The position numbers and the translations under genes are program-made. A model generated the notes under the pieces. The model searched no databases and was not told the DNA's origin. It saw only the letters and a list, made by a program, of their open reading frames with translations. From Clostridiales bacterium UBA4644 (GTDB taxonomy: Bacteria; Bacillota; Clostridia; Oscillospirales; Butyricicoccaceae): a stretch of 27,223 nt of DNA. Shown in pieces: positions 19,603 through 27,223 of this stretch; position 1 is the first letter of the stretch; each line of letters opens with the position of its first letter. Location of the stretch: the NCBI GenBank assembly GCA_002405755.1, contig DHMK01000066.1:1-27223 (forward strand). Direction: 5' to 3'.

Positions 19603-20553
19603 CTACCACCGGGCAGGGTCGTCCAGCGCCTGCGCGGCATAGCGCAGCTGCCGGTGCAGATGGCGCAGCAGCATCTGGGCTTCCTCCACTGTGCAGCGTT
19701 GAAACCGGATCGCATCCCCCGGCCGTTTTTGCGCCGCCAACGGCAGATCTGCCGTGATCACCGCGCCCAGCTTTACATAGCCGCCGGTGGTCTGCCGGTC
19801 TGCCAGCATCAGGATGGGCTGCCCATTGGGCACCTGAATGCTGCCCATGGCGATGCCGTCGGAGATGATATTTGCCGTTCTTCCCGGCTGCAGCGGCAGC
19901 GGCGGACCCTCCAGCCGTGCGCCCATCCGGTCGCTCTTTGGCCCCAAACGGTATTCCGCAGCAAAAAAGTGCGACAGCGTCTCTTCCGAAAAAGCGTCTG
20001 CCTGCGGCCCCGGGATTACCCGCACCGGCTGCGCCGGGTCATAACGCTCCGGAAGATGCCGTTCTGTCAGACCATGCAGCCAGAGCTGCGGGCCGCGAAA
20101 GGCCAGCAGGTCGCCCTTTTGCAGGGCGCGGCCCCGATAGCCGCCAAAGCCGGCAGAAAGACAGGTACTGCGGCTGCCCATGACCTCCGGCAGGTCAAAG
20201 CCGCCGGAGACGGCAAGGCAGGCCCGGAAGCCCCGCGTCAGCGCGCCCATGCGAAGGACATCGCCTGCCGAAGCAAAATACGCTCTGCCGCTTTCCAGCG
20301 GCGTATCATTCAGCATCGCAGCACAGTCGGCTCCAGCCAGCGCAAAGCAATTATCCTGTAAAAACCGGAGGACAGGCCCAAGACCGGTGATCTCCAGCGC
20401 GGCCTCCTCCATGGCGTTGCCCGCCAGAAGATTGGCTCTGGCCAGCGCCGACCAGTCCATTGCGCCGCAGACCGGCACGCCATACTGCTGAAAGCCCCAT
20501 CTGCCCCCGTCCTGAACGGTGGTCAGCAGACCGGGCTGCAAAACCTCCATCAT
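19603..20553 (-). CDS. pxpC: 5-oxoprolinase subunit PxpC (KipA-like, biotin-dependent carboxyltransferase fold)
   Basis: A 316-residue protein of the carboxyltransferase subdomain A/B family. The opening LQPGLLTTVQDGGRWGFQQYGVPVCGAMD is the family signature, followed by NCFALAGADCAA, AVSGGFDLPEVMGSRST and the late SDGIAMGSIQVP and TTGGYVKLG segments. PxpC with PxpB and PxpA opens the ring of 5-oxoproline (pyroglutamate) with ATP to yield glutamate, removing a damage product of glutamine and glutamate. Its ATG overlaps the pxpB stop in an ATGA junction. Order A-B-C and overlaps are those of a single functional unit. Confidence 0.92.
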   Translation of the reverse strand: MMEVLQPGLLTTVQDGGRWGFQQYGVPVCGAMDWSALARANLLAGNAMEEAALEITGLGPVLRFLQDNCFALAGADCAAMLNDTPLESGRAYFASAGDVLRMGALTRGFRACLAVSGGFDLPEVMGSRSTCLSAGFGGYRGRALQKGDLLAFRGPQLWLHGLTERHLPERYDPAQPVRVIPGPQADAFSEETLSHFFAAEYRLGPKSDRMGARLEGPPLPLQPGRTANIISDGIAMGSIQVPNGQPILMLADRQTTGGYVKLGAVITADLPLAAQKRPGDAIRFQRCTVEEAQMLLRHLHRQLRYAAQALDDPARW

Positions 20554-21242
20554 ACTGTGGCAGCTCCTTCCAGAAAGGCTTCCGGCGGGACGGCGACAAA
20601 CCGCACCCGATCGCCCGGTGAAAGCAAAAACCGGCTCTCGCCCTGAGCCGTCAGGGAAAAAAGCGTTTCCGGCGTGCGCCCAATGAGCTGCCAGCCGCCG
20701 GGCGAGACCAGCGGATAGATGCCCGTCTGCGATCCCGCGATGCCCACGGAGCCTGCCGGGATCCGGGTGCGGGGCGTTTGCAGCCGGGGGCAGGCGATGG
20801 TCTCATCCAGCCCGCCCAGATAAGCAAAGCCGGGCAGAAAGCCCAGCATATAGACGCGATATTCCGGCGCGGTATGCCGGCGGATGACCTCCTCCGGCAA
20901 AAGCCCGGCGTGGGCCGCAACGGTCTCCAGATCCGGGCCGTATGTTCCGCCGTAGCAAACGGGGATCTCTACCAGCCGGCCTGCGTTTTCCACCGCTTCC
21001 GGCGCAAAAGCAAGGCCGCGGATGGCGGCCTCCAGCTGGCTGCAGAGGATCCGGCAGGGGTCATAATGAATGCAGACCGTGGTATAAGTAGGGACCAGCT
21101 CCAAAACGCCGGGCAGCGCGGCCCGGCGAAGCGCCAGCTCCATGGCCTTCACCCGGCGATGGACCGCTTCAGAAACCTCATCGCCCAGCACCAGCGTCAA
21201 CGCGCTGTCGCCGCAGGGCAGGATCCGGATCGTCTCTTTCAT
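20550..21242 (-). CDS. pxpB: 5-oxoprolinase subunit PxpB (KipI-like)
   Basis: A 230-residue protein from ATG 21242, which overlaps the pxpA stop by one base (TGATG). A longer frame to 21359 lies inside pxpA and is rejected. Recognisable family stretches are ILPCGDSALTLVLGDEVS at the start, LVPTYTTVCIHYDP, HTAPEYRVYMLGFLPGFAYLGGL and PRTRIPAGSVGIAGSQTGIYPLVSPGGWQLIGRTP, the cyclophilin-like carboxyltransferase subdomain. In Bacillus the homologue KipI was first known as an inhibitor of KinA; with PxpC it forms the ATP-dependent half of 5-oxoprolinase. Confidence 0.92.
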   Translation of the reverse strand: MKETIRILPCGDSALTLVLGDEVSEAVHRRVKAMELALRRAALPGVLELVPTYTTVCIHYDPCRILCSQLEAAIRGLAFAPEAVENAGRLVEIPVCYGGTYGPDLETVAAHAGLLPEEVIRRHTAPEYRVYMLGFLPGFAYLGGLDETIACPRLQTPRTRIPAGSVGIAGSQTGIYPLVSPGGWQLIGRTPETLFSLTAQGESRFLLSPGDRVRFVAVPPEAFLEGAATV

Positions 21243-22009
21243 CAGATCAGCTCCCGCATGGGGCGCAGGGCCACGCCGTTCTGCTCCAGCGTCCTGCGGA
21301 TCAGGCGGACACTTTCCAGCGCAGCTTCGTTGTCGCCGTGGACGCAGACGGAAACGCAATGCACAGGCAAAACCGTCCCGTCGATGCAGGTGACCGTCCC
21401 CTCCTGCGCCATCTGCAGCACCCGGCTTGCCGCCAGCGCACCGTCGTGGATCACGGCGCCGGATTGGCTCCGGGGGACCAGACTTCCGTCCGGCAGATAG
21501 GCCCGATCTGCAAAGAATTCTCCGGCAAAAGGAAGCCCAAAGGCCTGCGCAGCCTGACGAAAGGCGCTGCGCTCCGGCGCAAGCACGATCAGCGAAGGGT
21601 CAAGATCCCTTGCCGCACGGCAGATCGCTATGGCAAGTCCTTCATCTTTACAGGCCTGATTATACAAAGCGCCATGGGGCTTGATATGCTGGAGCCGGCC
21701 GCCTCTTGCCCGGACGAAGGCTGTCAGCGCGCCCAGCTGATACAAAACATCGGCATAGACCTCCTCCGGCGAAAGCTTCATTTCCCGCCGGCCAAAGCCC
21801 TGCAGATCCGGATAGCCCGGATGGGCCCCGAGGGCAACGCCCCGCGCTCCGGCCGCCTCCACCGTGCGGCCCATGACGGCAGGGTCGCCGGCATGAAAGC
21901 CGCAGGCCACGGATGCGGAGGTGATCACCTCCATCAGCGCCCGGTCCTGGCCGATGGTATAAGCGCCGAAGCTTTCGCCCAGGTCGCAGTTCAGGTCGAT
22001 GGCTTTCAT
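21242..22009 (-). CDS. pxpA: 5-oxoprolinase subunit PxpA (LamB/YcsF family)
   Basis: A 255-residue protein with the LamB/YcsF signatures DLNCDLGESFGAY at the N-terminus, SASVACGFHAGDP, ALGAHPGYPDLQGFGRR and HIKPHGALYN. PxpA is the hydrolytic subunit of prokaryotic 5-oxoprolinase. It starts six bases after the stop of the coiled-coil gene, and its ribosome binding site is weak, so translation may be coupled to that gene. Its position behind coaD and rsmD is not the usual pxp context and may be lineage-specific. Confidence 0.94.
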   Translation of the reverse strand: MKAIDLNCDLGESFGAYTIGQDRALMEVITSASVACGFHAGDPAVMGRTVEAAGARGVALGAHPGYPDLQGFGRREMKLSPEEVYADVLYQLGALTAFVRARGGRLQHIKPHGALYNQACKDEGLAIAICRAARDLDPSLIVLAPERSAFRQAAQAFGLPFAGEFFADRAYLPDGSLVPRSQSGAVIHDGALAASRVLQMAQEGTVTCIDGTVLPVHCVSVCVHGDNEAALESVRLIRRTLEQNGVALRPMRELI

Positions 22010-22015
22010 AAAGGC

Positions 22016-22492
22016 TCAGTTCCCCTTCTGCTCCCGGGCAGCCTGCTGAAACTGGATCCGGGACTGCCGCAGTTCCTCCAGAGACTGGGCCATGGCCGAT
22101 TCCGTGCGCTTCATGGCGTCCTCGCAGTATTCGCCCGCGGCGCGCATTACATCCTTGGCCCGGCGCTCTGCCGCGGCCACCAGCTCGGCGGCCTTCTTTC
22201 GGGCCTCCTGCGTGATCTCGTGCTCGCTGGTCTTCTGGCGGGCATAATCGTCCGCCTGCTTCTTCAGATTGTCATATTCCCGCTTGCCTGCGGCAATGAG
22301 TTCATTGCGCTTTTCCACGATCTCCTGGGCCATTTTCAGATCGGAGGGCAAATTTGCCCGGATCTCATCCAGAAGATCCAGCACCTTATCCCGCTCCAGA
22401 ATGCAGCGGTCGTTGCCCAGAGGCATGGTAAAGGCGTCTTCCACCATTTCATACAGGGTATTGACCAGCTCGTTAATGGGCGTTCCTGCCAT
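22016..22492 (-). CDS. Coiled-coil protein, 158 residues
   Basis: An ATG at 22492 lies inside the end of coaD (20-base overlap). After a short N-terminal helix (INELVNTLYEMVEDA), residues 55-150 are almost entirely charged helix rich in Glu, Lys, Arg, Ala and Gln, a long coiled coil resembling the stalk of ATP synthase subunit b/E proteins. Similar proteins are found next to coaD in Clostridia and are often loosely annotated as ATP synthase subunit B-like. There is no membrane anchor. I read it as a structural or scaffold protein, possibly DivIVA-like in behaviour, but no function can be assigned from sequence. Confidence 0.82.
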   Translation of the reverse strand: MAGTPINELVNTLYEMVEDAFTMPLGNDRCILERDKVLDLLDEIRANLPSDLKMAQEIVEKRNELIAAGKREYDNLKKQADDYARQKTSEHEITQEARKKAAELVAAAERRAKDVMRAAGEYCEDAMKRTESAMAQSLEELRQSRIQFQQAAREQKGN

Positions 22493-22979
22493 AAGATACC
22501 TCTCCTTTTTTGTCAGTTTGCAGCGCTTGCGCCACCATGGGCGTCACCAGCGCGGAAATGTCTTCTCCGGCCCGGCTCCGGCGCATGACCTCCGTGGAGC
22601 TGAGCTGCTCCAGCCCCTTTTTCGCGGGCAAAAGCAGCGTCTCGCAGGAGGGCGCGTGGGCCAGGTTGTATTCTGCCATGTCCAGCTCATAGGCCGCGTC
22701 CTTTTCGCTGCGGATGCCCCGCACATTGGCGCAGATCCCATGGGCCAGAACATATTCATAGAGCATCCCATCCCAAAAATCCACCCGGACATTGGGCAGG
22801 TGCGCAACGGCGTCCCGCAGAAAGGCCAGCCGCTGCTCCACCGGGAAGCGATCGTGCTTGTCTGGATTGATCATCATGGTGATGACCACCTGATCAAACA
22901 GCCGGGAGGCCCGCTCCGCCAGATCCACATGGCCCAGCGTCACCGGGTCGAAGGTCCCGGATACCATGGCCGTCCTCAT
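22473..22979 (-). CDS. coaD: Phosphopantetheine adenylyltransferase CoaD
   Basis: A 168-residue nucleotidyltransferase. The ATP-binding motif SGTFDPVTLGHVDL (residues 7-20) contains the TxGH signature, VRGIRSEKDAAYE is the CoaD-specific segment binding substrate, and LSSTEVMRR is the second nucleotide-binding motif (ISSTxVR type). CoaD transfers AMP to 4'-phosphopantetheine, the fourth step of coenzyme A synthesis. The start overlaps the rsmD stop (ATGA) and the 3' end overlaps the coiled-coil gene, so all are in one operon. The rsmD-coaD pair is a very common arrangement in Firmicutes. Confidence 0.95.
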   Translation of the reverse strand: MRTAMVSGTFDPVTLGHVDLAERASRLFDQVVITMMINPDKHDRFPVEQRLAFLRDAVAHLPNVRVDFWDGMLYEYVLAHGICANVRGIRSEKDAAYELDMAEYNLAHAPSCETLLLPAKKGLEQLSSTEVMRRSRAGEDISALVTPMVAQALQTDKKGEVSYGRNAH

Positions 22980-23533
22980 GCTTCTTCGCCGCCCTTTGTG
23001 ATGGTGATCACGGCGGAATGGCCGTAGTGATACCGCCGCAGCACCCGATAAGGCGCAGGCACCGGCAGCAGCGCGTCGTTTTCGCCGCTCTCACAAATAA
23101 TTATACCACCCTCAGACAAAATGTCAATTCGGCAGATCTCCTGCAGCGCCCGGTTCAGCAGCTCGCCGCCATAGGGCGGATCCAGAAAGATCAGGCCGAA
23201 GCTGTCTTTTTTCTGCCGCTGGAGAAACTGAAAGGCATCGCCGCAGACCAGACGGCACTGACTCTCGAATTTACAGCCCCTGATATTGCTTTCGATGACC
23301 TTCTGTGCGCCCCGGTCGCTCTCCACGATGACGCAGCTCTCCGCGCCCCGGGAAACGGCCTCCAGCCCCAGCTGGCCGCTGCCGCCGAACAGATCCAGCG
23401 CCTTTCGGCCCTCGATATCCCATTGAACGATGCTGAACACCGATTCCTTGACGCGCTCCGTGGTGGGTCTGGTATGGAGTCCCTCCGGCGTCTGCAGACG
23501 CTTTCCCCGGGCCTTTCCTGTAATGATCCTCAT
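22976..23533 (-). CDS. rsmD: 16S rRNA (guanine-N2) methyltransferase RsmD
   Basis: A 185-residue Rossmann-fold methyltransferase. It starts MRIITGKARGKRL, the RNA-contacting N-terminus, followed by the PTTERVKESVFSI motif; the AdoMet-binding motif I is DLFGGSGQLGLEA (47-59), and the catalytic DPPY is at 118-121. RsmD makes m2G966 in 16S rRNA. The start codon overlaps the uvrC stop (ATGA) and its stop overlaps the coaD start, giving a tightly coupled uvrC-rsmD-coaD block. Confidence 0.95.
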   Translation of the reverse strand: MRIITGKARGKRLQTPEGLHTRPTTERVKESVFSIVQWDIEGRKALDLFGGSGQLGLEAVSRGAESCVIVESDRGAQKVIESNIRGCKFESQCRLVCGDAFQFLQRQKKDSFGLIFLDPPYGGELLNRALQEICRIDILSEGGIIICESGENDALLPVPAPYRVLRRYHYGHSAVITITKGGEEA

Positions 23534-25353
23534 GTGCGCTCCTCCTTCAGATGATGATATACGGCTTCTGCCACGGCCTGCGGCAAAATCTGCTGTAGAT
23601 CCTCCGGCGAAGCCTCACGGATGGCCCGCACCGTGCCGAAGCGCTTCAGCAGGGCCTTTTCCCGCACGGGGCCAAGTCCGGGGATGTTTTCCAGCGACGA
23701 TTTCCGCATCTGCTTGCCCCGCAGGCTGCGATGGTATTCGATGGCAAAGCGGTGGGTCTCCTCCTGGATCCGGCCGATGAGGGCGAAGACTGCCGGCGTT
23801 GCGGCGATGCCGATCTCTCTGCCGTCTGCGGAGACCAGCGCACGGGTGCGGTGGTGGCTGTCCTTGACCATGCCATAGACGGGGATGTCCAGCCCTCTGG
23901 CCTGAAGCTGCTCCAGCGCCATTTTGGTCTGGCCCGCACCGCCGTCAATGAGCAAAAGGTCCGGCAGGGGCAAAAAGCCCTCGTCCCCCGCCAGCGCCCG
24001 GTCCAGCCTGCGGCCCAGGACCTCATGCATGGCGCCGTAATCGTCGCCGCCCACGGCGGTTTTGATCTTATATTTTTTATAAGCGCTTTTCAGCGGTCTG
24101 CCACTGCGGAACACCGTCATGGAGGCTACCGGATCCGTCCCGGCGGTGTTGGAAATATCATAGGCCTCCATCCGCACGGGCGGGGCCGCCAGCCCCAGCA
24201 TCTGCTGCAGAAGCTGCAGGGTCTTCCCCGTGCGCTCCTCTGCCGCTTCCGCCTCCTGAAGCTCCAGCTGCGCGTTGTCCATGGCCAGCTGGACTTCCCT
24301 GCGCTTTTCGCCCCGCTGGGGCAAAAGCAGCGTGCAGCGGCTCTCCCGCAGGTCGGAGAGATAATCCTCCATGGCCTGCAGATTTTCGATCTCGTGAGAA
24401 AGACAGACGGTCTTGGGCGCCCAGTTCAGCTGGGTATAATACTGCTGCAGAAAGCTCTCCAGCGCGTCGGACGCATCGCCCTCGTCCAGACCGTCCAAAA
24501 AGACCGATCTCCGGTCTACCAAAACGCCGCCCTTGTAGGAGAGCCGGACGATGCAGGCCCGGCTGCCCCGCAGGGCAAAGGCCAGCGCATCGGTATCTGC
24601 GCCGCCGGCCACCACCGCGATCCGCAGCTGCCGCAGCCGCTGAACGGCGCGGATCCTGTCGCGAAAGGCGGCAGCCTGTTCAAAGGCCAGCTGCTCTGCC
24701 GCCTGCTCCATGCTCTGCTGGAGCTGGGCCTCCAGCTCCTCGCTCCTCCCCTCCAGCACCTGGATGCACTGGCGGATCAGCTCCTGATAGTCCGCCGGGG
24801 AGAGCTTTCCGGTGCAGACGCCGCAGCATTTTTTCATGTCCAGCTGCAGGCAGGGGCGCTCTTTGCCGATGTCCCGGGGAAAGCGGCGGTTGCAGCTTGG
24901 CAGCAGAAAGGTCTCGGAAAGGAGCCGGATGGCCTGATTGGCCGTTCCCCGTCCGCCGTAGGGGCCGAAATACCGCGCGCCGTCCCGCTCCCGCTTGCCG
25001 GCCACGGTGGGCCGGGGATAGTCCTCCCGGCCGATGCGGATGAAGGGATAGCCCTTGTCGTCCTTCAGCAGAATGTTATATTTCGGCTTATATTTTTTGA
25101 TCAGCGTGTTTTCCAGCAGCAGGGCGTCCAGCTCGGAGGAAGCGAAGATCGTCTCAAAATGATCGATGCTGGAGACCATTCGCCTGGTCTTCACCGTGTG
25201 CGACGCCAGATCGGCAAAATACTGGCTCACCCGATTGCGCAGGCTTTTGGCCTTGCCCACATAGATCACCGTGCCCGCCCGGTCGTGCATCAGATAGACG
25301 CCGGGCAGCTGGGGCAGGCGATGGGCCTTGTCCTTCAGCTCTTCAAAGGTCAT
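23530..25353 (-). CDS. uvrC: Excinuclease ABC subunit UvrC
   Basis: A 607-residue protein; ATG 25353 is chosen because GGAG lies six bases upstream, unlike ATG 25365. It has the GIY-YIG nuclease domain (PGVYLMHDRAGTVIYVGKAKSLRNR, residues 17-41) for the 3' incision, an UVR motif near residue 200, and an RNase H-like 5'-incision domain with the expected acidic and His residues in YDISN, LLIDGGAGQTKMA, VKDSHHR and HRFAIEYHR, ending with helix-hairpin-helix repeats (LENIPGLGPVREKALLKRFG). UvrC makes both cuts in nucleotide excision repair. The HPr-like gene's terminator lies only about 20 bases upstream, so transcription must come through that terminator or from a promoter within the HPr gene. 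Confidence 0.96.
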   Translation of the reverse strand: MTFEELKDKAHRLPQLPGVYLMHDRAGTVIYVGKAKSLRNRVSQYFADLASHTVKTRRMVSSIDHFETIFASSELDALLLENTLIKKYKPKYNILLKDDKGYPFIRIGREDYPRPTVAGKRERDGARYFGPYGGRGTANQAIRLLSETFLLPSCNRRFPRDIGKERPCLQLDMKKCCGVCTGKLSPADYQELIRQCIQVLEGRSEELEAQLQQSMEQAAEQLAFEQAAAFRDRIRAVQRLRQLRIAVVAGGADTDALAFALRGSRACIVRLSYKGGVLVDRRSVFLDGLDEGDASDALESFLQQYYTQLNWAPKTVCLSHEIENLQAMEDYLSDLRESRCTLLLPQRGEKRREVQLAMDNAQLELQEAEAAEERTGKTLQLLQQMLGLAAPPVRMEAYDISNTAGTDPVASMTVFRSGRPLKSAYKKYKIKTAVGGDDYGAMHEVLGRRLDRALAGDEGFLPLPDLLLIDGGAGQTKMALEQLQARGLDIPVYGMVKDSHHRTRALVSADGREIGIAATPAVFALIGRIQEETHRFAIEYHRSLRGKQMRKSSLENIPGLGPVREKALLKRFGTVRAIREASPEDLQQILPQAVAEAVYHHLKEERT

Positions 25354-25373
25354 AGCGTTCTCCAATAGTAAAA

Positions 25374-25397
25374 ATGCGTCCCGCGACCGGGACGCAT
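25374..25397 (-). terminator. Terminator of the HPr-like gene
   Basis: A perfect 9-bp stem ATGCGTCCC / GGGACGCAT with a six-base loop; on the minus strand it is followed by TTTTT. It lies between the HPr-like stop and the uvrC start. Confidence 0.88.
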
Positions 25398-25420
25398 GGA
25401 TTGTTGGCGCGCAGCAAAGA

Positions 25421-25684
25421 TCATTCGCCGAAATTGCTTTCGATCAGCTCGCAAAGCGCATTGACGGCTTCAGTCTCGTCGGGGCCTTCAGCGGAAATGG
25501 TGATCGTGCTTCCTTTGGTGATGCCCAGCGACAAAACGCCCAGAAGACTCTTGGCGTTGACCTTGCGCTCAGCCTTTTCCACCATCATCGTACTCCGAAA
25601 CTCATTGGCTTTCTGGATAAAAAAAGTTGCAGGTCTCGCATAAAGACCAGTCTGATTCGTTACGGTGACTTCTTTAGAAAACAT
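25421..25684 (-). CDS. HPr-family protein lacking the phosphorylatable His15 (Crh-like)
   Basis: An 87-residue protein; ATG 25684 with GCGAGG six bases upstream is preferred to ATG 25705. The fold is plainly HPr, but the active-site motif GLHARPA reads GLYARPA, so residue 15 is Tyr instead of the His that carries phosphate in sugar uptake. The regulatory site is kept: Ser46 in KSLLGVLSLG, the HPr kinase target. This is the pattern of Bacillus Crh (Gln15, Ser46), a regulator that works with CcpA in catabolite control and binds other proteins, but not in PTS transport. A role in carbon regulation is therefore inferred. It has its own promoter and terminator. Confidence 0.9.
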   Translation of the reverse strand: MFSKEVTVTNQTGLYARPATFFIQKANEFRSTMMVEKAERKVNAKSLLGVLSLGITKGSTITISAEGPDETEAVNALCELIESNFGE

Positions 25685-25722
25685 AAGCATCCTCGCTTCC
25701 TTCATATTCGTTCTCTTTTATT

Positions 25723-25751
25723 ATGATACCAAAGTTTTGCTAAAATGGCAA
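25723..25751 (-). promoter_or_regulatory. Promoter of the HPr-like gene
   Basis: On the minus strand TTGCCA (25751-25746), 17 bases, TATCAT (25728-25723), about 40 bases before the start codon. The remaining space to the mutS2 stop (25752-25847) shows no gene. Confidence 0.65.
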
Positions 25752-25847
25752 TGCTAAATTTCTATCAAATTTCACAAAAGCGCCTTGGAGGTCTTTTACT
25801 TCCTGCGGAAAACCTACAGAAATTCTCCGTAAAGCCTGCTCCCCGGC

Positions 25848-27223
25848 TCACTTTTTCAGGGTGGCGATGGTAACGCCGTTCTCCCCTTCGCCGTAAACGC
25901 CCAGGCGGAAGCTCTTCACCTGCGGGTGGCTGCGCAGCCTGGCCTGCACCCGTTGGCGCAGGACGCCGGTTCCCTTGCCGTGAATGATGGTGACGGTCTC
26001 CAGATGGAGCCGGACGGCGTTGTCCAGAAACTGATCCAGCTCCAGGATGGCTTCATCGCCGCTTTCGCCCCGCAGATCCAGCTCGGCCGTGGCATTTTGC
26101 GGCGCGGAGAGCCTTGCGCCGCCTGCGCGGAGCGGCTCCTTCTTTTCCGGCTTGGCGTCTTCCAGCAGCTGCAGCTCCCGGGGCTCCACCTGGATCTTCA
26201 GGATGCCCGCCTGGACCTTGACCTTTTCGCCGGGCTTGGGCGCTTCCAAAACGGTACCGCGGGTGTGGGTGGAAACGATCTCTACCGTATCCCCCGCCTT
26301 CAGCGGCCGGGGCAGCGGCATAGCCTTCCGTTCTGCCCGCTGGGAAAGCGTCTTTTTCTCCGCTTCCGAAAGGGCCCCGCGGAAGATCGCCCGGGCGGCA
26401 GCCAGATTGGCGTCCTTTCCATCGGCAGCCTCCTGCTTGACGCGCTTTGCTTCCTCCAAAACCATCTCGCTGGCGGCGCGGGCATTGTCGATGATCTCCT
26501 TTGCCTTGAGCTTGGCGTCCAGAATGAGCTTCTCCCGCTCGCCCTCCAGCGTTGCCAGACGCTCCTGTGCCCGACGGTTGGCGGCCTCCGCATCACGCTG
26601 CTGACGTTCTGCCGCAGCGATGCGGCTCTCCAGGCCCTGACGCTTCTCCTCCAGCTTGGTGAGCACATCCTCAAATTCCTTATCCTCCGTGGCGATGAGC
26701 CCGGCGGCCGCCTGAATGATGTCTTCCCGCAGACCCAGCCGCTGGGAGATGGCGAAGGCGTTGGACTTTCCGGGGACGCCGAAGATCAAGCGGTAGGTGG
26801 GCCGCAGGGTCTGCACATCAAACTCGCAGGAGGCGTTTTCCACGCCGGGCGTCTCCAGTCCGTAGACCTTCAGCTCCGCATAGTGGGTTGTGGCTGCAAC
26901 GGTGCAGCCCATGCTCCGCAGATGCTCGATGATGGCCCGGGCCAGCGCCGCGCCCTCCACGGGATCCGTGCCGGCGCCCAGCTCGTCCAGCAGCACCAGC
27001 GTATGTCCGTCCGCTACCTGCAGGATCTCCACGATGGTGCGCATGTGGCTGGAAAAGGTGGAAAGCGACTGCTCGATGCTCTGTTCATCGCCGATATCCG
27101 CCAGAATATGCTCAAAGAGGACGATCTGGCTGCCATCGGAAGCGGGGATCTGCAGGCCGCACTGGGCCATGGCGGTCAAAAGCCCCAGCGTCTTGATGCC
27201 GACGGTCTTGCCGCCGGTGTTGG
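25848..27223 (-). CDS. mutS2: Endonuclease MutS2, C-terminal part (partial at the window edge)
   Basis: The frame is open to the window end; residues NTGGKTVGIKTLGLL just inside the edge are the end of the Walker A region, so the ATPase domain starts outside. Present are Walker B LVLLDELGAGTDP, the ABC-type switch histidine region ATTHYAELK, a long coiled coil rich in Glu, Arg and Ala (about 190 residues), a KOW-like beta segment (GDTVEIVSTHTRGTVLEAPKPG) and the C-terminal Smr nuclease domain with LDLRG and the HGKGTGVLR loop. MutS2 suppresses homologous recombination or rescues collided ribosomes rather than doing mismatch repair. The internal ATG at 27179 is not the true start. No clear terminator is seen after the stop. 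Confidence 0.95.
   Translation of the reverse strand, partial: NTGGKTVGIKTLGLLTAMAQCGLQIPASDGSQIVLFEHILADIGDEQSIEQSLSTFSSHMRTIVEILQVADGHTLVLLDELGAGTDPVEGAALARAIIEHLRSMGCTVAATTHYAELKVYGLETPGVENASCEFDVQTLRPTYRLIFGVPGKSNAFAISQRLGLREDIIQAAAGLIATEDKEFEDVLTKLEEKRQGLESRIAAAERQQRDAEAANRRAQERLATLEGEREKLILDAKLKAKEIIDNARAASEMVLEEAKRVKQEAADGKDANLAAARAIFRGALSEAEKKTLSQRAERKAMPLPRPLKAGDTVEIVSTHTRGTVLEAPKPGEKVKVQAGILKIQVEPRELQLLEDAKPEKKEPLRAGGARLSAPQNATAELDLRGESGDEAILELDQFLDNAVRLHLETVTIIHGKGTGVLRQRVQARLRSHPQVKSFRLGVYGEGENGVTIATLKK

Noticed and set aside
23731..25368. 545-codon plus-strand open frame across uvrC
   Set aside because: Antisense shadow of uvrC, whose domains and active-site residues are intact on the minus strand.
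25685..25847. Riboswitch or small RNA upstream of the HPr-like gene
   Set aside because: The leader is only about 30 bases after the predicted start site and the rest shows no strong hairpin.

Overview
The window looks like part of a chromosome from a GC-rich Firmicute of class Clostridia, probably order Oscillospirales. The basis is gene content (clpX, rlmB, coaD-rsmD, uvrC, mutS2, a Crh-like HPr, a YtrA-type GntR regulator, a CbbX/SpoVK-type AAA+ protein), strong AGGAGG ribosome binding sites and tight operons. This is inference from families and style, not a database result.

Layout. 1-6290 (+): the 3' end of clpX, a terminator, rlmB followed by a large membrane protein resembling a P-type ATPase that has lost its catalytic residues, then a monocistronic EF-G-like GTPase behind a near-consensus promoter. 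6300-8681: a small Cys-rich protein gene (-) diverges from an efflux adaptor plus MacB/FtsX permease pair (+) that has no ATPase gene beside it. 8680-13860: a compact filamentous-phage (Inoviridae-type) prophage. 13865-15450: a 5'-truncated ogt and a host-type Xer tyrosine recombinase. 15482-18692: an AAA+ protein and a Nudix hydrolase (-), divergent from a GntR regulator (+). 18775-27223 (-): an unknown HExxH protein, then, read from upstream to downstream, uvrC-rsmD-coaD-coiled-coil-pxpA-pxpB-pxpC, preceded by the HPr-like gene and by mutS2, which runs off the window.

The prophage is the most interesting part. Its unit is about 5.1 kb (from the repeat at 8696 to its second copy at 13784). 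One arm encodes a small membrane protein, a Zot/pI-type assembly ATPase (broken by a frameshift), two secreted membrane-anchored proteins and a small membrane protein. An intergenic region of three hairpins follows. A Cro/CI-type repressor then faces a consensus promoter flanked and overlapped by three copies of one palindrome. The other arm encodes two small proteins, a pMV158-like HUH Rep, a probable ssDNA-binding protein, a complete tRNA-Gln(UUG) with encoded CCA, and a major-coat-like protein that lacks a recognisable start codon. One hairpin loop carries a CTACG sequence like the pMV158-family nick site, with direct repeats beside it. No integrase gene lies in the phage. Its ends carry palindromic arms, and one arm is repeated just upstream of the chromosomal Xer gene, so integration by host Xer at a dif-like site is a reasonable model. 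The frameshift, the missing coat start and the 77-bp remnant of a second copy suggest a decaying, formerly tandem prophage, unless they are sequence errors.
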